From an uncultured Dysosmobacter sp. (lineage in GTDB: Bacteria; Bacillota; Clostridia; Oscillospirales; Oscillospiraceae): 64,000 bases of DNA. A program made the translations under genes and the position numbers. Position 1 is the first letter of the stretch. Every line of letters begins with the position of its first letter. Below, in pieces: positions 30,586 through 37,934 of the stretch. The notes under the pieces were generated by a model, which searched no databases, was not told where the DNA came from, and saw only the letters and a program-made list of their open reading frames with translations. The stretch covers positions 1 to 64,000 of the forward strand of contig CANQPD010000016.1 in the NCBI GenBank assembly GCA_947625655.1. Reading direction: 5' to 3'.

Positions 30586-31755
30586 TTATGCGTCCAAATA
30601 GATACCATAAGGCCCCAGAAGATCCCGCAGATTCGGCAGGGTCATCTGTCCCGGTGATTCCCGGAGATAGCTCTCCAGTGCATGGCAGAGGGTTTTGGCC
30701 TCGTCCTTCGTTCTCCGATCCAGCAGTTTGGACAGATCCCACTGCCATTCCTCCGGCATTTCCAGGATCGCCGCCGGTATCATGGCCTCATGGCTGAGGC
30801 CCTCGGTCAGATAGAAGGCGTCCACCAGGCCGGCGATCCGGGCCTCCCCTTCTTCGCCGACCGGCAGCTGGACCGTGACGCCGCCGGTACCCCGGTCGGC
30901 ACAATACCAGTCCCCCACTCTGTCTCTGCACACATAGACCTGCGTGGCCCAATGCCAATAGCCGTCCGGTTCCTGGTCGTATATCCCCGCGCCGGCATTC
31001 CACTGGCTGGTATACAGGGCCGCTTCATCCAGCAGCACCCGGAACACCACGTCAAAGCAGAATTGCTCCGGCTCCCCCAGGTAGGCGTCGTATACGTCCG
31101 CCTGCTCCACCTGGACATCCAGGGGCCGCCAGTCCACCCAGGCGGGGACATTGCGGTACTCCTCCGCCGCCTGCTCCGCCAGACGCTCCGCCGCCGCTTC
31201 CGGGGGCAGGCTGCCGTCCACGGTGCCGGACCAGACCAGGATGCCTATGGCGTCCTTGGCGATGACAGCCATGTCGTCATAGACCTTTCCTTCAAAGGGC
31301 TGTCCCTCCAGCGGGTTCACCGCCCGGGCATAGGTATCCGTTTCGCCCTGCCGCCAGTACACCACGTCGCCGCCGGAACAGCAGCGCAGGGATGTCTGGC
31401 CGTTGGCGGAGACGATGGCCAGCAGATTTCCCCGGCCCTCCGCCGCCAGCTGGGCCGTCCAATCCGCCGCGTCCGCCGCCGACCACGCAAAGCTGTCTGC
31501 CAGCCGTTCTCCCCGGCTCTCCGTGCTCCGGGCATTGTCCGGGGTGATACGCAGCACAGTCAGGGCGCCGTCCGGCTCCTCCACGGTCACGGTGAAGTTT
31601 TTGGTCCCGGCAATGGCGTTGTAGACCGCCGCCGCGTCCGCCGCCAGTTCTTCGCCGTCAGCGGCCCCCTCCGCTTCGGCGCCGGCCGTGTCCGCCGCGC
31701 CGCAGCCCGCCATCATAAACGCCGCCAGAAACAGCCAGCACAGCACACGCTTCAT
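30586..31755 (-). CDS. Putative lipoprotein of unknown function
   Basis: The 389-residue protein begins with a signal peptide ending in a lipobox (FMMAGC, Cys 18), so it should be anchored outside the cell after LspA cleavage. The rest shows no domain I recognise; it has scattered Trp and Cys residues and a C-terminal helical region. GGAGG lies 8 bases before ATG 31755. It is the last host gene before the filamentous prophage and is transcribed away from it. Confidence 0.75.
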   Translation of the reverse strand: MKRVLCWLFLAAFMMAGCGAADTAGAEAEGAADGEELAADAAAVYNAIAGTKNFTVTVEEPDGALTVLRITPDNARSTESRGERLADSFAWSAADAADWTAQLAAEGRGNLLAIVSANGQTSLRCCSGGDVVYWRQGETDTYARAVNPLEGQPFEGKVYDDMAVIAKDAIGILVWSGTVDGSLPPEAAAERLAEQAAEEYRNVPAWVDWRPLDVQVEQADVYDAYLGEPEQFCFDVVFRVLLDEAALYTSQWNAGAGIYDQEPDGYWHWATQVYVCRDRVGDWYCADRGTGGVTVQLPVGEEGEARIAGLVDAFYLTEGLSHEAMIPAAILEMPEEWQWDLSKLLDRRTKDEAKTLCHALESYLRESPGQMTLPNLRDLLGPYGIYLDA

Positions 31756-31922
31756 CCCGATATCCTCCTTTTTTGATTTTGTAATATCAGGATACCTGAT
31801 TTCTCCCGCCGCTTCCTGCCAATTTCGCAACAAATAGTAACGATTTGATAACAAAAAGGCGGCGGCAGTCCCACCCCCGCTTCCCCCGCCCCGGCCCTCC
31901 GGTCAGGACGGCCGCGTGCGCG

Positions 31923-31937
31923 GCGCGAAAAATTTTT
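31923..31937. repeat. Left 15-bp direct repeat, candidate attL
   Basis: GCGCGAAAAATTTTT, repeated exactly at 42713-42727. The 31756-31922 gap upstream holds only the presumed lipoprotein promoter and GC-rich sequence. Confidence 0.5.
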
Positions 31938-32044
31938 TGAGAATTGTCAAGAGTAAACGAACACTTTTTTAAAATTTTTTTGGGGGAGGAGGACAGCGGA
32001 GGCACATACCCAAACCGTACACAGTCCCCGGTGCCGACTGTGCC

Positions 32045-33061
32045 TTACGGTGTGCTGTCTGTAAGGGAGGCTTGCCACTGGTCGAAAAGCTCTTGTGGGG
32101 TGGCGTAGCCTAAGATTTTGCGGTGCATGCTGTTCATGTAGCGGGCGGCAGCGTCACAGTCCCGCTGTGTGCGGTCTTTCAGACTTTGGCCCTTTGGGAA
32201 GAAGCGGCGGATGATGCGGTTGGCATTTTCGTTGGAGCCACGTTCCCAACTGCTGTATGGGTGGCAGTAGTAGACTTCATCGGTCAGGCGCTTCATGGCG
32301 GCGTAGTCCTGGAACTCACAGCCGTTGTCTACGGTGATGGTCTGGAACGTGCCTTTGGGATAGTGTCCTGCGGTCTTTGAAAGTGCACTTACAACGGAAT
32401 TTGCAGTTTTATCTTTGAGCTTCAGGATGATTTCATAGCGGGTCAGACGTTCTGTAAGGACAAGGAGCGTCTGGCCCTTTCCTTTTGCCTTGCCAATGAC
32501 GGTATCCATTTCCCAATGGCCGGGAAGCTGGCGGGCGCCAATGTGGCCGGGCCTGTGTTCGATGCTGACGCCTTTGGGCGGCTTTACGGCCCGCACTTTG
32601 CTGTAGGTGCGCTTCTTTCTGCGGGACTTTATGGGGAGCGCCTTGTTGGTGACGCCGGGGATAAAGCCCTGGTCAATGTAGCGGTACAGGGTGACGGTGG
32701 AGACCGTCCATCTGCCTTGGCGCTTCAGGTCTCCGACGATCTGGTCGGGAGATTCGCCGGAGAGGATGCGGTTTGCTATGGCCCGGGCGTAATCATGGTG
32801 CTTGTCCAGCTTGACCGGGCAGCCTTTGGCGGTGGCCTGCCACTTAGCGTCATCGTCGGCGATTTGGGCAGAATAGCGTTTCAGGGATTTCCAGGTCTCA
32901 CCGTCCAGATGGTCATACAGGCCCCGCTGGACTTCGGCATAGATGGAGGACACGGCGAAGCCTGTCTTTTGGGCAATGCGGCGGTAGGAAGCACCAGCGT
33001 TGAACAACTTTTCGATTTGGAGGCGGTCAGTCCAGGTCATTCTCTTTTTCTTCTTGCTCAT
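32045..33061 (-). CDS. IS30-family transposase, possible phage integrase
   Basis: The 338-residue protein has an N-terminal helix-turn-helix (SYRRIAQKTGFAVSSIY) and an rve catalytic domain with the DDE residues in HWEMDTVIG, TVDNGCEF and ERGSNENANRIIRRF. That is the full length and order of IS30 transposases. On the minus strand GGGGGT precedes ATG 33061 and a variant of the prophage's repeated palindrome lies just before it (33079-33097), as for other prophage genes. Filamentous phages of Spiroplasma are known to carry IS30-type transposases, so this may be the integration enzyme rather than an unrelated IS. Confidence 0.9.
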   Translation of the reverse strand: MSKKKKRMTWTDRLQIEKLFNAGASYRRIAQKTGFAVSSIYAEVQRGLYDHLDGETWKSLKRYSAQIADDDAKWQATAKGCPVKLDKHHDYARAIANRILSGESPDQIVGDLKRQGRWTVSTVTLYRYIDQGFIPGVTNKALPIKSRRKKRTYSKVRAVKPPKGVSIEHRPGHIGARQLPGHWEMDTVIGKAKGKGQTLLVLTERLTRYEIILKLKDKTANSVVSALSKTAGHYPKGTFQTITVDNGCEFQDYAAMKRLTDEVYYCHPYSSWERGSNENANRIIRRFFPKGQSLKDRTQRDCDAAARYMNSMHRKILGYATPQELFDQWQASLTDSTP

Positions 33062-33078
33062 GTCCTTACCCCCTAAAA

Positions 33079-33097
33079 TTGAAGTGCATTTCTCAAA
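33079..33097. promoter_or_regulatory. Prophage palindrome variant before the transposase gene
   Basis: TTGAAGTGCATTTCTCAAA resembles the TTTGAA-N8-TTCAAA motif (best the copy at 40569-40588) and occupies the same place, just upstream of a ribosome binding site. Confidence 0.45.
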
Positions 33098-33115
33098 TGC
33101 CTTATAAATGCGGCA

Positions 33116-33323
33116 GAGCGTCGGGCCTTATGGCCTGACGCTCTTTTTTCATGCTTTGAGGGTATCACGATTTTCCGGCAGATGTCAAGTTATCGGGAGC
33201 ATGGAGCCGCCACGGGCGGGGACGGGGCGAACTTTCGCGGCATAACGTCCAGTGTGCGCACTGGACATTATTCCACGTTTCGCCCAGGACGAGGGGAACA
33301 GAGTGTCGGCTCTACGAGCCGAC
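33116..33323. other. Structured non-coding region of the prophage, part 1
   Basis: Three strong hairpins: about 33116-33151 (AGAGCGTC arm, then T-run), 33247-33266 (GTCCAGTG, loop TGCG) and 33305-33323 (GTCGGCTC, loop TAC). No gene is seen between 33062 and 33560. Filamentous phages keep packaging signals and strand origins in such a region. Confidence 0.5.
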
Positions 33324-33327
33324 GTTT

Positions 33328-33453
33328 GATTTGCTTATTTTTTTCCGCCCTGTTCTGCCCTTGCCACGGCGAGGGCGAGAACTCAGTGGCCTGAGACGCT
33401 TTAGCCCTCGCCAGGACAGCAAGTGTAACAGGGCAGAAAAAAATAAGCAAATC
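33328..33453. other. Large stem-loop, candidate packaging signal or single-strand origin
   Basis: GATTTGCTTATTTTTTTC (33328-33345) pairs perfectly with 33436-33453; inside it GCCCTGTT (33347-33354) pairs with 33427-33434 and GGCGAGGGC (33368-33376) with 33404-33412. A 126-base interrupted hairpin of this size is unusual for a terminator and fits a signal in single-stranded phage DNA. Confidence 0.55.
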
Positions 33454-33560
33454 AAAATTGAAAACGGCTCAGGCTCAAATCTAGCGACCTAAGACAGCCG
33501 GCCACGGGCCGGAGGGAGTGAGATGGAAGCATCTGCCAAAAAGCGAAAGGAGTATGCGAG

Positions 33561-34214
33561 ATGAAAGAGACAGTCAAGACAAGCAGGACGGCAGGGTATT
33601 TGGAGAAGATGTTCCGGGCAATGAACACGGACTTTTTCAACGGGGAGCTGGAAGAACCAATTATTACCATCCAGAGCACACCAAGGGCATACGGACATGT
33701 TACGGTCGCCAAGGCATGGCGGCGCAAGGATGATTGGCGGCACGAGCTGAACTTAGGGGCGGAGACGCTGGAGCGGCCTATTGAAGACGTGGCGGCTACC
33801 ATGCTCCACGAGATGGTGCATCTATACAACATCGCACACGATGTACAGGACTGTTCCCGGGGCGGGATGTACCATAACCGGAAGTTCCGGGACGAAGCGG
33901 AGCGGCGGGGGTTGCGGATCGAGCACCATGCAACGTATGGGTGGACGATCACAAGCCCGTCGGACAAGCTCTTGGAGTACATCATCATGCAGGGGTGGAC
34001 GGAGATTGCCATGAACCGGGGGCGGGGATGGACACCGCCGCCATCCAGCGGTGCCAAGGCCGGAGAGGGCGGAACGGGAACGGACGGCGGCAAGGAGCCG
34101 AAGAAGTCCAGCACACGGAAGCTGGTTTGTCCGTGCTGTGGGAACAGCGTCAGGGCGACAAAGGCCGTGCGGATCATGTGCATGGACTGCAACGAGCAGA
34201 TGACGGAAGTTTGA
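33561..34214 (+). CDS. SprT-like zinc metalloprotease-domain protein
   Basis: The 217-residue protein has an SprT-like domain with the metal motif HEMVHLYN (H-E-x-x-H, residues ~81) and a downstream His (YHNRKFRDEA), followed by a Gly-rich linker and a C-terminal zinc ribbon (CPCCG and CMDC, residues ~190-212). SprT-like proteins are common in mobile elements; in eukaryotes relatives cut DNA-protein crosslinks. A role in removing a covalently linked Rep from DNA is conceivable but only a guess. AAGGAG lies about 8 bases before the ATG. Confidence 0.85.
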   Translation: MKETVKTSRTAGYLEKMFRAMNTDFFNGELEEPIITIQSTPRAYGHVTVAKAWRRKDDWRHELNLGAETLERPIEDVAATMLHEMVHLYNIAHDVQDCSRGGMYHNRKFRDEAERRGLRIEHHATYGWTITSPSDKLLEYIIMQGWTEIAMNRGRGWTPPPSSGAKAGEGGTGTDGGKEPKKSSTRKLVCPCCGNSVRATKAVRIMCMDCNEQMTEV

Positions 34215-34217
34215 ATT

Positions 34218-34237
34218 TTTGAAAGTGTAGATTCAAA
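34218..34237. promoter_or_regulatory. Prophage palindrome, copy 1
   Basis: TTTGAA-AGTGTAGA-TTCAAA, 4 bases after the SprT-like stop and upstream of the gene at 34275. Confidence 0.7.
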
Positions 34238-34274
34238 GCTGGCCTATCGGCTTGACGGGGAGAAAGGGAGAAGT

Positions 34275-34460
34275 ATGAACACTTATGATTTTTACTGCGG
34301 GGGACAGATGTGCGGTACGCACACCGCAAGCGAGGATACCTTTGCCGACGCAATGATCGCGTTTAACGAGGTCATGACAACAGCGGCGTTCATCGCGCGG
34401 GAGAACCATGGGGCGCCTGTGGAAATCTACATGAATGGATGCTATCTGCGGACAGTTTGA
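34275..34460 (+). CDS. Hypothetical prophage protein, 61 residues
   Basis: A small soluble protein with two Cys near the start (YCGGQMCG) and a helical middle. GGGAG lies about 6 bases before the ATG. The leader between the palindrome and the start (about 34238-34270) is repeated almost exactly before the gene at 34866. No family recognised. Confidence 0.6.
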   Translation: MNTYDFYCGGQMCGTHTASEDTFADAMIAFNEVMTTAAFIARENHGAPVEIYMNGCYLRTV

Positions 34461-34475
34461 AAGGAGGAGTAAAAC

Positions 34476-34508
34476 ATGAAACTAGCCAACGAAGCGGGAC
34501 AGGTCTGA
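34476..34508 (+). pseudogene. Truncated copy of the gene at 34866
   Basis: Behind AGGAGG, ATG 34476 starts MKLANEAGQV and stops at TGA. The first nine residues match MKLVNEAGQ of the full gene at 34866 with one change. It looks like the stump left when 34509-34860 was gained by duplication or insertion. Confidence 0.65.
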
Positions 34509-34804
34509 CGTCTCGTCACGTCCTGCGCGGATGCTGCCGTATGGCGACAAGCGCCATACGGCCCATCCGTGATCGTTACCCAGTACTTATCGTTACCGTT
34601 TTTTTCGGCATAGAAAGAGGGTTAGCTGAGTGGCGGGAAGCGGGTGGTGCGCACGATACCTTGCTCCATACTCCAGGTTGCTGCTGGGCGCATTTGGCAA
34701 TTGGGTGCAAGACTCGCCGGACCCGCCGGGAAGATGCGACCAGGACCTCCGGCCCTGGTCGCATAGGCCGAAGTACGTATCCTTGCAGGACGTGAGAGCA
34801 ACGA
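34509..34804. other. Non-coding structured segment inside the prophage
   Basis: About 300 bases without a supported gene. It contains a strong hairpin at 34528-34569 (stems 34528-34533 with 34564-34569 and 34536-34546 with 34552-34562) and a second (GCGACCAG with CTGGTCGC) near 34735-34765. It separates a truncated and a complete copy of the same small gene. Confidence 0.45.
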
Positions 34805-34824
34805 TTTGGAAGTATGGATCCAAT
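34805..34824. promoter_or_regulatory. Prophage palindrome, degenerate copy 2
   Basis: TTTGGA-AGTATGGA-TCCAAT, followed by the same leader (CTGGCC-ATCGGCTTGACGGG) that follows copy 1. Confidence 0.5.
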
Positions 34825-34865
34825 TGGCTGGCCCATCGGCTTGACGGGGAGAAAGGAGCAAAAAC

Positions 34866-35069
34866 ATGAAGCTGGTCAACGAAGCGGGACAGGCCGTGTA
34901 TTACAACGTGGTGGAGAAGCGGGGAGAACTTCGGTATATCGTCCTGGCGGCGAGCGGACAGGTCATCCTGGGGCGGGACAGGCAGAAGCGCAAGAGCCGG
35001 ACGTTTACGCAGGAGCATCAGGCAAGAGCGTGGCTGGAGCGGAATGGGTATACGACGGCGCTGTACTGA
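34866..35069 (+). CDS. Hypothetical prophage protein, 67 residues
   Basis: A small basic, soluble protein (MKLVNEAGQAVYYN start, RDRQKRKSRTF near residue 38). Its start is repeated as a stump at 34476. AAGGAG lies 8 bases before ATG. It ends at a terminator (35078-35103). The basic central part could bind nucleic acid. No family recognised. Confidence 0.6.
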   Translation: MKLVNEAGQAVYYNVVEKRGELRYIVLAASGQVILGRDRQKRKSRTFTQEHQARAWLERNGYTTALY

Positions 35070-35077
35070 CAGGGAAA

Positions 35078-35103
35078 GACCCCGGAGGGCAACCTCCGGG
35101 GTC
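35078..35103 (+). terminator. Terminator of the plus-strand prophage genes
   Basis: An 11-bp stem (GACCCCGGAGG) with loop GCAA, followed by GATTTTTT. Confidence 0.9.
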
Positions 35104-35108
35104 GATTT

Positions 35109-35215
35109 TTTGAAAGTGCAGGTTCAAAGGATTTTTCTGCGGGAAAAAACAGGGGTGTTTGCAGGCGAGGGTATCCTGGGATACCCTGGGAGGGAGACGG
35201 GGCGCAGAGGGGCTG
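35109..35215 (-). repeat. Prophage palindrome copy 3 with attached terminator hairpin
   Basis: TTTGAA-AGTGCAGG-TTCAAA (35109-35128) and the hairpin at 35168-35187 (AGGGTATCC arm). The whole ~105-bp unit is a diverged direct repeat of 37487-37590: same palindrome, same GGGAAAAAA tract, same GGTATCCTGGGATACC hairpin and same GGGCRCAGAGGG end. Here it ends the zot gene rather than preceding a gene. Confidence 0.65.
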
Positions 35216-35962
35216 TCAGGCGGTTTCTGCGGGGGATTCTTCCTGACCCCACAGTGTCCATTCTTTTTTGGGGAGCTCTTCATGATCATAGGTATTGAAC
35301 ATCTTCCAGAGGGGCGGGGAGAAAATGCGCCTGGTGTCCAGGACAGGGACGCCGAAGGAATAGGCGTCAACAATCTGGTGGGTATTGTTGTCGATACCGA
35401 CCTTGCGGCGGATACGGCGGATGCAGATGCAGAACGGGACAAGGGACTTCTTGACCACATAGAAATTCTGAGCAAGGCGGCGAAGCGTTACGTCCATGTC
35501 CTCGTGGGACTGGCTGAACACATCCACGGAGACGCCGTAGTGGCGGTGGAACTTAAACCAATAGATCGCCTTGTCCGGGAAAGACTTATACTTGCGGGAA
35601 TTGAACTCCACACCAGCTTCATCAATGATAAGCTTTCCATCTTCAATGAGGTATTCGCCGATATCCTTCCGGGCATCCACACGGTAGGTGCCGGAGATGG
35701 GGACATTGGAATAGACGTTCATCTTTCGCTTCCAGTGCTTGCCATTTAAAATCCAGTGGGTGAAGCGGCAGGGAAAACGGCGGCACAGCTTGATGACGAT
35801 GCTTTCCTTTTGAGCCTGTTTGGCGAGGTATGCGGCGAAGGTAGTCTTGCCGGAGCCGGGGACGCCGAAGTAAACATTGAGCTGCAAAGGGTGCTTGGGA
35901 TTATATGCGTTCTGGAAGGCAGAGCAAAAAAGCACCAGGAAGAAGATATATAAATAGGCCAT
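35216..35962 (-). CDS. Zot-family (pI-like) assembly ATPase
   Basis: The 248-residue protein has Walker A GVPGSGKT (33-40) and Walker B KLIIDEAGV (110-118), the pattern of Zot/pI ATPases that drive extrusion of filamentous phage through the membrane. A hydrophobic N-terminus (residues 1-17) may anchor it, whereas most pI proteins carry a membrane segment near the C-terminus. AAGGAG lies about 9 bases before the start. It is the last gene of the minus-strand structural block, preceded by palindrome copy 4. Confidence 0.85.
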   Translation of the reverse strand: MAYLYIFFLVLFCSAFQNAYNPKHPLQLNVYFGVPGSGKTTFAAYLAKQAQKESIVIKLCRRFPCRFTHWILNGKHWKRKMNVYSNVPISGTYRVDARKDIGEYLIEDGKLIIDEAGVEFNSRKYKSFPDKAIYWFKFHRHYGVSVDVFSQSHEDMDVTLRRLAQNFYVVKKSLVPFCICIRRIRRKVGIDNNTHQIVDAYSFGVPVLDTRRIFSPPLWKMFNTYDHEELPKKEWTLWGQEESPAETA

Positions 35963-35978
35963 ACGGCAAAACTCCTTT

Positions 35979-35998
35979 TTTGAAAGTGTAGATTCAAA
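35979..35998. promoter_or_regulatory. Prophage palindrome, copy 4
   Basis: TTTGAA-AGTGTAGA-TTCAAA immediately before the zot ribosome binding site (minus strand). Confidence 0.7.
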
Positions 35999-36054
35999 GA
36001 CAGGGAGAGAGGGCGGGGCGGGTTTTCACTCCGCCCCGGCCCTCTCTCACTGGG

Positions 36055-36237
36055 TCAGACATTCATCAGACGGCGCAGGAGGCCGACACCGACACCGGCG
36101 AAAGCGACACCGACCGCAAACAGCAGCAGGGGCGTTTCCACGATGGTGGTGGCGAAATCACCGGCCCAACCGGCAACGCCGGTAACGATGGAGCCCAGGG
36201 ACGTGATCAGGGTAGCCAGAGTAGTAGTACTTTCCAT
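36055..36237 (-). CDS. Candidate major coat protein
   Basis: The 60-residue protein has two hydrophobic segments: LATLITSLGSIVTGVAGW (about 7-24) and PLLLFAVGVAFAGVGVGLL (about 36-54), with a basic end RRLMNV. Size, composition and position just upstream of zot fit the pVIII major coat protein of filamentous phages, whose first segment can act as a signal. AAAGGAA lies about 8 bases before ATG 36237, and the motif variant at 36258 lies upstream. Confidence 0.65.
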   Translation of the reverse strand: MESTTTLATLITSLGSIVTGVAGWAGDFATTIVETPLLLFAVGVAFAGVGVGLLRRLMNV

Positions 36238-36257
36238 GTTTTTGATTCCTTTCTTTT

Positions 36258-36277
36258 TTTGAAAAATGTACGTCAAA
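36258..36277. promoter_or_regulatory. Prophage palindrome, degenerate copy 5
   Basis: TTTGAA-AAATGTAC-GTCAAA before the coat-protein candidate. Confidence 0.5.
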
Positions 36278-36316
36278 TATGTGTAGGGATGAATCGTGGC
36301 CAACGATTTTGGTATG

Positions 36317-36454
36317 TTAAGGCATGAACTGCCGCAACATCTTGGTAATGCCAATCAGGCAGATAATGGAAAACAGGTAGATCATAGGCTCGGCGGCGAG
36401 GAAGTCGGCAACAGCGCCCAGGAGGGCGGTGGTGAAAGAGATCATCAGCTCCAT
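36317..36454 (-). CDS. Small membrane protein, 45 residues
   Basis: The product is almost entirely hydrophobic (FTTALLGAVADFLAA and MIYLFSIICLIGITKML). GGAGG lies 9 bases before ATG 36454, which overlaps the end of the preceding gene by 10 bases. It may be a minor virion cap protein (pVII/pIX-like) or an assembly factor; this is inferred from size and place. Confidence 0.6.
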   Translation of the reverse strand: MELMISFTTALLGAVADFLAAEPMIYLFSIICLIGITKMLRQFMP

Positions 36455-37173
36455 TTCAGGGCACCTCCGATCATGCGCAGGATGCAGTAAAGCGCCAAGG
36501 CGAACAGGGTGACGGAGGCCAGCCACTCATAATCGAGACCGGCAAGGCCGGGGACATACTGCTGATAGGTCACAGAGGAACCGTCAGAAAGATAGTCCGT
36601 GACGGTTTGCGTACGGGGCTGATACTCGCCGAACAGGGCTGTTATGACGGAGGAAAGCGATTCGGCGTCCTCCAGGGGATAGGCAGAGACAGACGCATCA
36701 TCATCCAGAGAGTACACAGAGTAAGGGGTAAAAGAGGGAGAGAGCTCCCCGAAAAGGATATCCGGGTCTAAAATGCCCTCATCAAAACCGGGAATACCAG
36801 CGGAATCGTCTACAAAGACGTCACTACCGGGATCAGTGGGAACCTGGACATCATCCGCAGAGGGAACGTCAGGGATAGACGGCACATCTTCCACAGGAGG
36901 GACAGCGGAGGGAATATCTTCAACCGGGGCCGCAGGAACTTCAGGAGCTTCGGGAACAGTATCCACAGAGGAGCTGCCGGAATTGGAGACAGGCTCCGAG
37001 GTATCCACAGCAGGGGCCGAAGGGAGACTTTCCGCAGGGGCGGACGGCCCGGAAGTATCTGCGACAGAACTGCCGGAATCTAAGGCGGAATCGGTTTCAT
37101 CATCGGCAAAGGCCGGGACGGTGAGAACGCAGAGGATGGACAGGCAGACGAGCAAAGAAAAAATGCGTTTCAT
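36445..37173 (-). CDS. Secreted acidic Pro/Ser-rich protein with C-terminal membrane anchor
   Basis: The 242-residue protein has a signal peptide (residues 1-23, ending VPAFA), a long low-complexity region rich in Pro, Ser, Val, Asp and Glu (24-125), a short unique domain and a C-terminal membrane segment (SVTLFALALYCILRMIGGAL). This is the topology of filamentous phage minor coat proteins such as pIII or pVI-type proteins. The linker resembles flexible linkers between pIII domains. It lies 11 bases after the preceding gene. Confidence 0.6.
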   Translation of the reverse strand: MKRIFSLLVCLSILCVLTVPAFADDETDSALDSGSSVADTSGPSAPAESLPSAPAVDTSEPVSNSGSSSVDTVPEAPEVPAAPVEDIPSAVPPVEDVPSIPDVPSADDVQVPTDPGSDVFVDDSAGIPGFDEGILDPDILFGELSPSFTPYSVYSLDDDASVSAYPLEDAESLSSVITALFGEYQPRTQTVTDYLSDGSSVTYQQYVPGLAGLDYEWLASVTLFALALYCILRMIGGALKWS

Positions 37174-37184
37174 GTTATCAACTC

Positions 37185-37472
37185 CTAATCGTGAAAACCG
37201 ATACCGCCGTTTTTTGCACGGTTTTCCTTTTGTTCATGGACTTTTTTGTACTGGTTAAGAGATTCGGAGGAAGTGCGGAACTGATCGGCGGCATAGCCGG
37301 AATTGGAGCGGAAGCCGGTCACCAGGGACAGCAGGGACAAAGAGAAGCGGATGACAAAGAAGCCAATGGCCAGCTTTGCGGCGGAAATCCCGAAGCCGGG
37401 GACTGTCACGCTGGAAAACAGATCCCAGGTGTTCCTGAACAAACAAGTCAGGATTTCTTTCATCTCAGTCAT
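37185..37472 (-). CDS. Membrane protein, 95 residues
   Basis: The protein has one or two hydrophobic segments (FGISAAKLAIGFFVIRFSLSLL, here in part) and a charged, helical C-terminus. AGGAGG lies 6 bases before ATG 37472 and the palindrome copy 6 lies just upstream, so it begins a new transcription or processing unit. Likely a virion or assembly protein by position. Confidence 0.6.
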   Translation of the reverse strand: MTEMKEILTCLFRNTWDLFSSVTVPGFGISAAKLAIGFFVIRFSLSLLSLVTGFRSNSGYAADQFRTSSESLNQYKKVHEQKENRAKNGGIGFHD

Positions 37473-37486
37473 GGCCTGTCCTCCTT

Positions 37487-37590
37487 TTTGAAAGTGTAGA
37501 TTCAAAGATTTTTTCTTTGGGAAAAAAGAGCGGCGTTCCGGTCCGGGGGTATCCTGGGATACCCCCGGACGGAGACAGGGCACAGAGGGC
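37487..37590 (-). repeat. Prophage palindrome copy 6 with terminator hairpin
   Basis: TTTGAA-AGTGTAGA-TTCAAA (37487-37506) next to a perfect 14-bp hairpin at 37541-37570 (GTCCGGGGGTATCC arm, loop TG). On the minus strand the order is hairpin, T-rich tract, palindrome, ribosome binding site, gene. Direct repeat of 35109-35215. Confidence 0.7.
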
Positions 37591-37603
37591 CGGGAAAGGG
37601 CCT

Positions 37604-37768
37604 TTACAGCCAGCTTGTAATAAAACTGAAAACAGCGGAAATGATGGAAAGGATAGCCGTCACCAGCTTGACCAGGACAAGGATGATGAGAACAGACAGG
37701 AGCACCTGCAAAGGGATGCGGAGCACCAGGGGCACCCAGTCGAGCATCATATTGAAAACAGTCAGCAT
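37604..37768 (-). CDS. Small membrane protein, 54 residues
   Basis: ATG 37768 to TAA 37604 encodes an almost wholly hydrophobic protein (LVLRIPLQVLLSVLIILVL in the middle). GAGG lies 8 bases before the start. It follows the 51-residue gene after 10 bases. It is likely a virion or assembly protein. Confidence 0.6.
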   Translation of the reverse strand: MLTVFNMMLDWVPLVLRIPLQVLLSVLIILVLVKLVTAILSIISAVFSFITSWL

Positions 37769-37778
37769 GGGCGGCACC

Positions 37779-37934
37779 TCACAGGATAAAGTTACGGATC
37801 ATGACCAGACCGACGGCCAGGGCGAACAGGAGCGCTATGGTGATACGCAGCGCCAGAGGGAACGCAGACCAGACGATGCCCATGAACGTGAACACGGGCT
37901 GGATACCGCTGGCAATTCTCAGGAGTAGGCCCAT
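37779..37934 (-). CDS. Small membrane protein, 51 residues
   Basis: ATG 37934 to TGA 37779 encodes a hydrophobic protein (FPLALRITIALLFALAVGL). GAGGTGG lies 5-6 bases before the start, which overlaps the end of the adsorption-protein gene by 16 bases, so the two are coupled. Confidence 0.6.
   Translation of the reverse strand: MGLLLRIASGIQPVFTFMGIVWSAFPLALRITIALLFALAVGLVMIRNFIL

Noticed and set aside
31990-32044. Second small gene left of the transposase
   Set aside because: No open frame with a ribosome binding site is present; the stretch only holds the transposase 3' flank.
34509-34804. Retron or diversity-generating retroelement RNA
   Set aside because: The segment folds strongly and lies beside a repeated gene start, but no reverse transcriptase is encoded in the window and no template/variable repeat pair with adenine-specific changes is seen.
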